Source: Lineus longissimus
Taxonomy: Eukaryota; Nemertea; Pilidiophora; Heteronemertea; Lineidae
Assembly: GCF_910592395.1 (NCBI RefSeq)
Contig: NC_088309.1
Span: 24,988,599-25,052,598, forward strand
DNA: 64,000 nucleotides
Direction of reading: 5' to 3'
Shown: positions 1 to 10,300 of the stretch, piece by piece
Layout: the number at the start of each line of letters is the position of its first letter
Position numbering within the stretch: position 1 is the stretch's first letter
Program-made: the position numbers and the translations under genes
Notes under the pieces: model-generated
The model's input: the letters and a program-made list of their open reading frames with translations, nothing else
Databases searched by the model: none
What the model was told of the DNA's origin: nothing

Positions 1-33
1 CTTGTGAAAAGATAAAACAAAAGGAAGAGACTA

Positions 34-261
34 CTTGGCAAGCCCGGCTTACCAAACAGCGACTTTTTCTTGTCCTGAATGGAGAGCCGAACTCATTAAT
101 ATTAAAGTAAAGTCTCCATGCAGCTCGCCAAACAGGGTAGATTTTTTACCTGTTTGGCAAGCCCGGCTGGCCGAACAGGGTGGCTTTTTAGTGCTGTTTG
201 GCAAGCGGCTCTCCAAACAGGACAAAAAAAGATGCCTGTTCGGCGAGCGGCTTGCCAAATA
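34..261. repeat. Cluster of imperfect palindromic units
   Basis: Four or five diverged units of about 27 bp share a core with CTGTTTGG on one side and CCAAACAG on the other around GCAAGC-GGCT. They lie near 34-59, 117-136, 150-178, 193-220 and 235-261. Each is a partial inverted repeat, so the cluster can form several small hairpins. Open frames across it are a by-product of the repeats. It may be the edge of a larger satellite or transposon outside the window. Confidence 0.55.
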
Positions 262-423
262 CACCCGGCCAGAACAAAAATATTCCTCCTTTACCGGAGT
301 CTTTCCCCAATCCTCTCAGCAGGTTTTTTCCGTTGGCCCATTATCAGTTCTTCATAAACAGAGACCCGTTGTTTGTAATGGATTGTGCTCAAAACCCGTA
401 GCAAGAATTTCGTAATTACTTGG

Positions 424-2035
424 ATATATACATCAAAGTATCACTTTTCGAGTAGGCTATTAAAGTGATACTCGATCACTATCACGTGGCCAACGTGTAG
501 CTCACCCGGTACCTCAAGGTATTATATGGGTCCCGAGTATACATGTCAGGAATGCCGCGCACGCCACAAGGCCGCGAAAGTGAGCAGGTGAACTTAACGC
601 TCGGTATGATGTTACCATCAATTTCCCTGCCTGACTGCGTGGCTTTATTCGTGTGGAATCGGAGAGAAGAAAAGGAGCTTCACCTTGGTTTATGTCATAT
701 CTAAAATGATTATGTCGTGTTGGATGTACTGTCCCCTACTGATCTGTCCCCTCCTGATTGTTGAGTAAAGCTCCCTGTATGTGCAGGTACAGTTTGGTAG
801 GTACGAAGGTGCGATGGTTTATCGTAAGCTTTCATTGGATTGTATAATGTGTAGATGCGTAGATGGCATAAAACGCACTCGGGATAGCCGGTGCAATGGG
901 AAGGGCAAAGTACATGCGTTACCCCATGGCCGTTACCACTTCACATCAGATAATAATATAAGAAGTCCAAATTTATAAGAATTTTTCCGATATGTTCTTC
1001 TACTTACCAACGAAAACAATCGCCAACATCTGCCAGCACGAGGGAAACGCAGTTGTCATTCCTCCCAAAAGGAATATCAGCATATGCCATTTACTCCGGT
1101 CGCCACAAAGGGCGACAGCTTCGTCAACGTCCATTGCTAATAGAAAACAAGTAATCGATGAAAGCGATTAACTATATTCCAAACCACTCTTAATTCCGAA
1201 TGCTTGAAGAAAGGCAATCTAGTCCGAATGCTCAGAAGAAAAGCAATATCGTTCAAATACTTTAAAGAATCCGGAAAGCAATATTATGACTGCCGAATGC
1301 TCAGGAGCTACTAACTGTTTTGAGGTTACCCTATGACAAAGGTAGAATGGGAGTGGGATAATTGCTCACCAGGTAAACAATGAGATTCACATTTTTGTTG
1401 TTTTTTCATACACTATTTTTTCATATTCATCGTTTTACTTTGACTTTCACTTTGATTTTCACTTTCGGTTGGGGCAAAGAAGGCGGTCTTAATTAGTTGT
1501 CGATAATCCAGACAAAAACTCCGACTGAAATTGCAAGCGTGTGCCTACCATCATTTAACACCAGATCACAGAGAATGACCCGAACAGGTGCGGATATAAA
1601 TTATTTTGGTTCAGCTCAGAAACCTGCATCCAGGAATTCGCAGCAATTATACTTTGAAGAACAGCAACATATTACTTTTAAACACAACGTCGACCTCTGC
1701 CACAGGGTGATGCAGTCGCCGATTAGTTTTGGATCATTCGGCTAAATGTGTCAGCTGATATGAAAACATACCCATTTTCTTGGGCAAAACGTGATAGACT
1801 GAACAAAATGACAAACGTAACAGGGAAACCAGTCTATCAACTTGATTCATTTCATCGCTGGACTGATAAAATCACGTTACAACATTTTTCCTTCAGAATT
1901 GTTTGCACTTGCGTCCTGCAAATCCTGGTAGAACATAACAAAAACTAAACTTTAATGAGTTTCGTTCTGCATACAATAGCATTCCGCAATGATGAGGTCA
2001 CTGCAGCTGCTGCCCTCTATTTCCCCATAACTGAA
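424..2035. other. No gene recognised
   Basis: Only short open frames without recognisable motifs occur here, and no exon with matching splice sites was found on either strand. Nothing beyond ordinary AT-rich sequence is visible. Confidence 0.5.
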
Positions 2036-2400
2036 TTACAGGCAATGTCGGACAAACATTGCCTTCGACGGAGCGTCGCCACGTACTCTTTTCCGCTTGC
2101 CATCAGCTGTCCAACGTAGGAAGATCCTTGTATGGCTGTTTGGTGGCATACGGCAGACATGTCCAATCAACATCCTGCGCCTCCTTCTTACCACAGTGGT
2201 CATTGGTTGATTGCTGATAGTGTTAGGCCAGTAGATATTCAAGATGTTACGTAGGCATTTGTTTCGAAAAGTTTCAAGCTTGTGTGTGAGATTGCTCGTC
2301 ACCTTCTAGCATTCGGCACTATACAGGAGAACACTGAGTACGTTACTCTGGTAGATCTTGAGTTTTCTCGCGGTGCTGATCTCCTTGCTCCGCCAGAAAG
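2036..2400 (-). mobile_element. Non-LTR retrotransposon fragment (end of reverse transcriptase)
   Basis: Read on the minus strand, this translates to the region after the catalytic domain of a LINE-type reverse transcriptase. A segment resembling KIYQSNVLSVLLY-AEC is followed by LETFRNKCLRNILNIYWPNT, then an arginine-rich run with IGHVCRM, then LRWTADGKRKR. These phrases are characteristic of this part of many animal LINE ORF2 proteins. A stop codon stands where the family has tryptophan after the AEC motif, and neither the catalytic YADD region nor the endonuclease is present. It is a dead 5'-truncated copy. The subfamily cannot be named from this short piece. Confidence 0.8.
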
Positions 2401-2674
2401 GTCCCCCCCCACCCCACCCCTATATTATCTGGTCGTCTTTTCTCTATCTTCAAACAAGTAGGCTACTTCTCCACGGGTCCATTTTTGGGTGTAGAGTCTT
2501 TTTCAGCTTTGGCTTGGCCATATTATTATATTCATACAAATTGGTTCACACAGGTCATAATGTACGTGCACTTGCAGTCATAGCAGACGACAATTTACCC
2601 GGGATTACACAGCTAACTCAAGTCAATTTAATTGCTTTACTTTAGAACTTATTATTTCCACAATCGTAAGAAGA

Positions 2675-2860
2675 AATATATGCTTCATGAAATTGGAGGC
2701 TTGCATTGGAACTAACTTTTTCCCCCTTGTCCGTCATTAAAGTCATTCAAGTGTGTTGGTCAAGCATGACTATCTCCTTTGTCCCTCCACCATAAGGCCT
2801 AGTTTCCCTTTATGACATCACTATTTCGGACATCAGCGCCCCATTTCTGGAAAGGTGTAT
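2675..2860 (+). repeat. SINE/MITE-like interspersed repeat, copy A
   Basis: About 185 bp that recur nearly identically at 3651-3840 (same strand) and 5528-5702 (opposite strand). All three contain a block beginning TTGCATTGGAACTAACTTTT (or close) and ending with a TGACATCA-containing segment and CATTTCTGGAAAGGTGTAT. It has no coding capacity. Copies in both orientations within 3 kb indicate a mobile non-autonomous element. I could not identify a tRNA-derived promoter or terminal inverted repeats. Confidence 0.75.
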
Positions 2861-3191
2861 ATTTAAGCTACTCGGTTAGCGGTGGCCTTTGGAACCAGTG
2901 CGGGTCTAACCATTGTACGTTCTAATGTCATATAATGTAAGTTGGCCTACTAATTGAATCTGCCTTATATACTATTCACTGCTAAAGCCCGCCGTACACG
3001 ATCAATAGATTTCTATCTCTCCGTGTGCAAAACCGCCGCACACAATACAATTCTTCCAACGAAATATTTTGTTCAATTGTTCGTAAAATTATAATGGAAG
3101 GAAATATATCGTATTCCGTCGTAAACGATTCACTACATGTATCATTCTTTTTGTTCAAATGTTCTTCCAGCTGACGATCGGAACAGGCAGG

Positions 3192-6138
3192 ATGATGATC
3201 AAACTGAGCAAAATCGTGGGACTTCTGAACAGGACAGTATCAAACCATGGCACGAGGTGGGGAATCACAAATATAGGTAAAAGACAGCTTCACGCGGCCG
3301 CAAGGGCGGCTGCCAATCGGCAAGCCAGGGTTGAGCTGGCGGTGGCACACAGGCAGATGGACAGGTAAGTGGTCTTATTCGTTGCTGTCAAACCAACGTG
3401 ACTGGGCACGTCTTTTTTGTATGGAATGCAAGTCCGGTACAATAACAATGGATTTCTGACTACAGACTAGAAATACAATCACTGTGATCCCTGTCATACG
3501 TTGATATCCCTGAGCATAACCTCGTGAAAAGGATCAATTTGTATTGGCAGCTTTAGTAACTTTTGATTCCATTCTTCACTGGTACATGGGATGATCAAGT
3601 CATAAACCCATGACTTTTGTTTGCATGCATTTGATGACTTTGTAATGGCAACTATACATGCTTCCCGAAATTGGTGGCTTGCATTGGAACTAACTTTTTC
3701 CCCCTTGTCCGTCATTAAAGGCATTCAAGTGTGTTGGTCAACCATGACTATCTCCTTTGTCCCTCCACAATAAGGCCTAGTTTTCCCTTATGACATCACT
3801 ATTTCGGACACTCAGCGCCCCATTTCTGGAAAGGTGTATAGTAACTTTGATTCCATTCTTCTCTGAACATGGGATAACCAAATCATTAACCCATGAACTT
3901 TGTTTGCATGTATTTCAGTTTGGGATTCAGTGAAGGTGTATGCAATCATCTCACAATGATGGCACCAGCTACCGACAGAGATGGTGAAGTCATGCTGGTT
4001 TGCGCTCACGAAACGCATTGGAGTAAGGTGATAAATTAGCACACTCATGTTATTTGCATGTTGGCTGTTTTTTTAGACTTGACAATATATCACTACTTTA
4101 TTGACTGACAGCAAAAATATATAAGGCGTTTGATGCACTTCTTGTCTTTACAATGTATAAGACAAACCAAGCAAAGCGCACAGGAATATACATGTCATGT
4201 GAATCAAAATTCAGTTCATACATTTTTACGTGCTGCAAAAGTGAACCCTTGCTGGCAACAAGAACTTAGCTAAAACGCAGTGAGTGCCCATCACTAATGG
4301 GTTGCTTACATGGAGAAATTGTGAATTTTCAGCGTGTTTCGGCCAAGTTCTTGTCGCCTGAAACTTTCAGTTTTTCAGCTTCGTCAGGCTAGCTCTCATA
4401 TGGTGTTTAATGAGAAAAACCAAAATTATTGGAAATTGGTTCCAGAGTGGTCAGTTACATGTATGTTCAGAAGTGACATTTTTCACATAAATTGGCCAAA
4501 ATGTCGTTGAATGATGTCCCATTCCAGGTCACGGCGTCGTCTTTAGTTGGCCTCGATGAAGACATGTCTGTCGTTGAGGACTTCATAGGTGGCCAGAAGG
4601 TTGACGTGGCAGCGGCCACTATTCACAGTGGTATCAGGAAAGTAAGGAAGGAATTAAAGTGTGTCATGCATGCCCACCTTCCATATGCCACTACGCTAGG
4701 TATGTACCCATACTCATAAAACATCATGATAATGAATTGAACTTTCATGAAGACCCAAATCGATGACAAGCCGGTGAGTTTTGCTTGAGATGGGAGCAGT
4801 GTTAGTTTTCCTATAAAAACTCTAGACTCACCGATCTAACACTGGTTCATTATCTCCCGGACATTGCGCATTGAACAGGTCAAGGCCCCTTTATACCTAA
4901 TTGGCTCAGGGCCTATCTGCCTTTGCTGTGAAATAATCGACACAAAAAACGCCAAGGTCAGGTCATGATGTCATAACCATAAAAAAATGTTAGACTTGTT
5001 GTCATCCCCCTATTGGCCATCGCGATCGAACAATGTTGAATGGCATCGAACGACAAAAGGCATTATATCTATGGGGGCTTGGCTTGCATATTCCAAAATG
5101 GTGTTAGAACAGTGAGTCCAGAGTATGTATATCCATCAGCTGTTGTCTAACGTCTTTGCAGGCAATATCAAGGAATCGCGGCTGTTAATGATACATCAGA
5201 ACATGCTACGCTTCTACAAGGGTGTTGCTTATGATGAAAATTACGACGGCTGGGCCGAGTGCGTGACGGAGGGACAGCGGCTTGGAGAGTGTCTCGGGAA
5301 GGACAATGACATACTGATGATGTGCAACCATGGTGCAATTACTACTGGAGGGAGGGTGGCAGCTGCTTTCGACAAGATGTACTACTTGGAGAGGGCAGCT
5401 ATGTTCCAGGTGAGTTAAAGGCAAGATGCTGCTAGTCTGGTAGTCTTGAGAAATCGACAATAAAGGAATCCCTCTACGAAGGGACTCCTGGCCATCCAAG
5501 GTAAAGAAGCCATATAAACCTTTCTAGAATTGGGGCGGTGAGTGTCCGAAATGGTGATGTCATAAGGGGAAACTAGGCCTTATGGTGGAGGGACAAAGGA
5601 GATAGTCATGGTTGACCAACACACTTGAATGCCTTTAATGACGGACAAGGGGGAAAAAAGTTAGTTACAATACAAGCCACCAATTTTGGGTAGCATGTAT
5701 ACCTCGTGTCTCCATAGCCAAGCCATCACAACAGTATGTATCACAAAAGTATTTGCTATGTCAATGAGCGTGTATAGGACAACGAGTTTTAATCCTCTTT
5801 CTACATGTAACAACAGTGTTTTAGTGATATTTTACTCGTCCTCATTAAGTTGTCTTTAGTCTGGCGGGTAGAACCTAAGAATTGTTCACCCCTGTTGAAC
5901 AAAGGATTGAACCGGTGGCACAGTTCCGTTGCACATTTTAGCTCATACACTTATCAAGTAGCATTTCACCTTACAGGTGATGGCTCTCTCAACTAATCGT
6001 GAGCTACGAATGATCCCCGAAGACATCTGCCGGAAGACGTATGAACTGTCTCGGCATGGAATGGAACGCTACATAGATGCACATTTCACTGGTGTGATGA
6101 ACGTGGTAACCAGTGTCACACCAGATGTCTTGGATTGA
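3192..6138 (+). CDS. Class II aldolase/adducin-family protein, probably mitochondrial
   Basis: Five exons join in frame: 3192-3364, 3919-4027, 4528-4699, 5162-5409 and 5977-6138, giving 287 residues. All introns are GT-AG and the phases (2, 0, 1, 0) agree. Residues 1-45 are rich in Lys, Arg, Ser and Ala without acids, like a mitochondrial presequence; a second ATG follows at once. The class II aldolase/adducin N-terminal domain covers the rest: NHLTMMAP in exon 2, HWSK-VTASSLVGLDED across the exon 2/3 junction, the MHAH metal-binding pair at the end of exon 3, and CNHGAITTG in exon 4. In the family these histidines bind Zn and catalyse retro-aldol cleavage or decarboxylation of small sugar acids or phosphates. 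The single-domain length excludes cytoskeletal adducin. The substrate cannot be deduced. Repeat copies lie in introns 1 and 4. Confidence 0.85.
3556..3914 (+). repeat. Duplicated intron segment next to the exon-2 acceptor
   Basis: A 75-bp stretch at 3840-3914, directly before the exon-2 splice acceptor (CAG at 3916-3918) of the aldolase-family gene, is repeated with about 85% identity at 3556-3632. It begins with AGTAACTTT(T)GATTCCATTCTT and ends TTTGCATGTATTT. SINE-like copy B fills most of the gap between the two. The upstream copy lost the CAG, so it does not offer a second acceptor. Confidence 0.7.
3651..3840 (+). repeat. SINE/MITE-like interspersed repeat, copy B
   Basis: Same family and orientation as the copy at 2675-2860, here inside intron 1 of the aldolase-family gene. 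It differs from copy A at a few bases only. Its end abuts the 75-bp duplicated intron segment. Confidence 0.75.
5528..5702 (-). repeat. SINE/MITE-like interspersed repeat, copy C
   Basis: Reverse-orientation copy of the family at 2675-2860 and 3651-3840, inside intron 4 of the aldolase-family gene. It shares the TATACATGCT..CCC..AAATTGGTGG end with copy B, which sets the element's 5' boundary slightly beyond the core block. Confidence 0.75.
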
Positions 6139-6232
6139 ATTTTTGATGGCTGTACTAAAGGAAAAAGCAAACTAATGAATGGGACAACATCCAAACATAT
6201 TGTATTTACTACGCTCAACTACATGTAGTCCA

Positions 6233-6238
6233 AATAAA
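6233..6238 (+). terminator. Polyadenylation signal, aldolase-family gene
   Basis: AATAAA about 95 bp after the stop codon of the aldolase-family gene. It is the first canonical hexamer downstream. Confidence 0.6.
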
Positions 6239-7399
6239 TAATTTGTGATCTTGATTGGATCCCTTTACTTGTAAATGGAGTCATTTGATAATAAGATCAT
6301 GATATCAAAAGGTCTTGAAAATCTTATTAATTACAGGTTTGACGCTAGAGCTGCATACTGTTAAGTGAATGTACATGTACTAGATGTACATGTAAAGACG
6401 GTTACGCAAGATAACAACCTGAAGATAAGTTCGATATCACATAGACCTTATCAAAGTGGGCATTGCTTTGAAAATATAATCACATTGATAAAGTCTTACT
6501 TAGCATGTCGTTTGAACGTCAAACTACAAAAATACACTGCACGTGTAAATGCGTGTACTGTGTAGTTCCACCAATAAAATAGACTGGTTGATCAAATGCT
6601 ACGAAATCGAAAAAAGCCAAGCCGAAACTTTGTGTCCATTAAAACTGAACATGTTAAACGATATCGAACGAACATGTGCATGATATTTCGATTAATAACT
6701 GGTCTTTGATCGGTGAAGTTAGAGTATATTAAAATCAACACGGTGTATGTACCCAACGGTAGAGTTTTTAGCGAACCTTAATGGAACTTACATCGACATG
6801 TATGATATCGTTGTCCCTGTAAAGAGGCCATTTTCGTATCATTACAAACCGAATAACCTACATTGTAGATCAGCGAAAAGAGAAATCGTGAACAATTATT
6901 TCTATTGGAAAAACCGAAAGAAATGTTGTGATATGATACCAAAACATTTTTTTCAGAAAATTTCGCGATAAAACAGCGCGAGGAAATGGCGGTTTCCAGC
7001 ATACTCTATCGATCAGCAACTGACTGACAGGGTTGTTATCATTTTCATCAAACTAACGTAATTACTGAAAACAGACAGACACCATCTTCAAAAGTGAGGT
7101 CAGTCAGAAAGCATGGTCAGAGTCAAAACTTCTCGCTCATTTAGGCTTACCAGTTATGATACTTTGGTTTGAATCATTCTGGTTCTTCGGCATCTTTAAA
7201 AGCTTACTTAAATTACCTTATTTTAATAGCCAAGCACCAAGGCAAACCTGACAGAAATCCAACGTCTGACCGTTCATAATATGAAGGTGTAAAAAACATA
7301 ATAATGCAGGTCAGCCGCAACTCTTTCAACTCGACCTTCATAACCTTACATCAGTAGTTCGTGGTAGTTGCGTCACGACTGATGTTGCTACCGATAATT
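6239..7399. other. Intergenic, no gene recognised
   Basis: Lies between the 3' ends of the plus-strand aldolase-family gene and the minus-strand ammonium transporter. I saw only unsupported short frames. Confidence 0.5.
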
Positions 7400-10300
7400 T
7401 CAGAACTTAACTTCCACGTTGGTTGGTTCTTCTGTGTCACCTTCCCTGAGTTCAAAGGCAGCATTTGTGTACTCGGCATCGTATTTTTGCTCATATGTTT
7501 TGTATATTCGGTTAGATTTCGGAGACGTTGTCCCAATCTGACTACCTCCGTTCATATGAATCCCTGTACCGTTCGTTTTCGGCGCGCATGTTAAATCATG
7601 GTCCAACATCTGTGGTCTCGTTCTCGTCATATCGACGCTGTTGCGGCAAGCGAACCCTGACTTGGTGCCACGCCTTTCTCTGATACGATAAGTACGTTGA
7701 AAGCCAAAACCACCAGTGCTCTTTCGTCTCACGGATACCGTCCGATCATCGTGGTCACCGTTCTCAGCATGTATGGGTGAGTTGCTTGGGTTTTCGACGA
7801 AAAGTAGGTCAGTCTCTTGACCAATACCGTGCTCAACGAAATCAGTCCCGAGTATCTCCTCTTCCACCGACATTCGAAGCCCGATTGTTTTGTCAATGAT
7901 CTGAAAGTTAACGAAGAATCAGCAAGTAGGCCATGCAGTCCGGATTATAGTTATGGTGTATTAAGATCGCTTGAAGATAAACTTTTTGCAGAAAATAGTT
8001 CACTTCTTGAGAAATCAAATTCTTTAGTGAAATATTGAAAGTAAAAAACAACAATTTTAATGAAGTTCTTTCACTTCTCTATAGGCCGCCGGGCGGGTCC
8101 CCGGAATTTATCAAGATAAACTGAAAAAGCATCTACTGCATCTACTTACAAACAGTAGTGTAAATGAGATGACTGCTGACCAGGCTGCAATGCTGACCAC
8201 AGCAAGTGTCTGAACCCCAAGCAGTCTCCAACCTCCCCCGTGGAACAGGCCCTTCTGACCACCCGTCCTGTCCTCCAGGGGATCGATGTCAACGAAGAAT
8301 CCAACTGCTAGAAGGCCCTGGAACAGCAAATACTTATTAAGGACGCACGTCAACATTATCTTGAGGCCAAAGCATGAATACGAGTCGTCTTTTGGACAGC
8401 ATAAAACGCCTGATCGCGCATCAGCTGCAGGAACCGGCATGTTCCAACTTGCGTCAGGACCCACTTAGTACATGTACTTCTTCTCTTGAGGGGTACCTTG
8501 TCATTTAACAAATAGGAGGCAGATTAACCTTTGAGGCCGCAGAAATACCATTCGAGATGACACACATTAAGTTTCAATGTGTTACATGTACATGAAATCT
8601 AGCACCCGATTAGAAAATTAAAGACAAATCTACGAGTGAAACTAGTTGGTTATGCGTATTGAGTAGGAAGTTTAATTTAGCAAAACAAAGCCACTGCCTC
8701 GTCGGTAATTCGTCACTAGGGAGACTATAGGCATGTTCAGATTCAAGCAACACAATACAATCCTCCACCTCAAATCGAACCTACCACCATTCCTCCAACT
8801 GCATGAACAGCAACAGCCCCAACAGGGTCATCTATTTTCAAGCCATCCATCACAGCAGCGCCCGCCACCGACCCCAGACCGCCTATCGCGCCAATGACCA
8901 GCGCTTCCCATGACCGAATGAGGGCGCACGGAGCTAAAAACACACATCAAACTGCCGTAAGCAAAGTGCCAAATGTGAATTCATGTTCTTCCTTTTAGAA
9001 GCTGAGAGCAACCAGAGAGAGTTCAAAACTCCTATTTCTTGTGGATACACTAAATACACTATACGTTTCTATAAAAGTGATCATATATAACCACTGACGT
9101 CTATGCACTACGGCATGCGTTCTGTTGTTTCATGACACACACCCGTTTTGAAACTGTCTCAAAATGCTTTCAAGCTTATAAAAGGATTTGGTTAGTCTGG
9201 CGCCGATGTTTCCGAATGCTTCTCTACCTACCAGTGTGCCTCCTATACCATGCACCGCTATCGCCCCCACTGGATCGTCCACGTGGAGCTTGTCTAAAAG
9301 GCGCTGGCCTGTGCATACAATAAGCGATGCAATGATGCCAAGGAGTATGGCTTCCCATGATCTGATCACTGCACACGAGGCTGAAATCGACACACGGCAT
9401 ATTGTCAAACGGCACCACCAGATTCCGTGCAAGATAACGCCACAATCGCTACGCAATTGGTACAAACGCAAAAGTTGATTGTCTTCCTCTGGAAATGTTA
9501 CCGTAGTGACCGTAGTGGGAGTACGTCCAATCGGTATAAAAATGTTCGGCATCATGTTAACCACTTACATAATGTATGTACATGTATATTTGATTCAAGT
9601 TTCCGTTAAGTCTGCGATAATGAAGAATTCTACATACCTGTGACTGCGACAAGAGCGCCAAGGACGGAGTTTACCAAATCTGGTATCATAAACTTCCTTT
9701 TATTCGCAATATAGCTGAAGAAGAGATGAAATAATGGTAATATGTCTCGAAACGTAACGTGATAAATGCAGCAGATAAATACGGAAGCCGAGACCGTCTA
9801 ACATGAATTTTGAGAAAAGCATAACGCTGGACGGGAGGACATCGTTCTCCTTCAGGATTGTTATCATTATCTTTGTTTTAAAACAAGTAATTATGGTTCT
9901 AACATAGCAAACTTGATGAGGAAATAGTGTCAAGTTAGTCTACTATTACGAAAGGGTGTGACTTACTAGATAATAAATAGCTATTTTCGTCGCTCTCCGT
10001 CTATGTATATTTAACCATGCTCTGTCCCGGTACTAATCAGCAAACACTTGTTAATAGTATTGACTACTCCAGACCTCATATTCCCAGTCCACACCAGAGC
10101 TAGATGCTTTCAATGAAGCTAACCAGACGTATAATGTCGTCATATCTCCAATTGACTGATATTTCACTGAGCGCAGATCGATAAAAATGGGCAGATCTGG
10201 CTTGAGAATGCAATTAAAAGAATCCTATGTTACCTATATAGAAGACCCATGGATCCACCGGCCATGGACGCGTTTACAGTCGTTACAGCAGATCTAGAAG

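Noticed and set aside
3494-4048. Two related minus-strand frames of 76 and 78 residues
   Set aside because: Their similarity comes from the duplicated 75-bp intron segment and the SINE-like copy; they overlap a real plus-strand exon (3919-4027).
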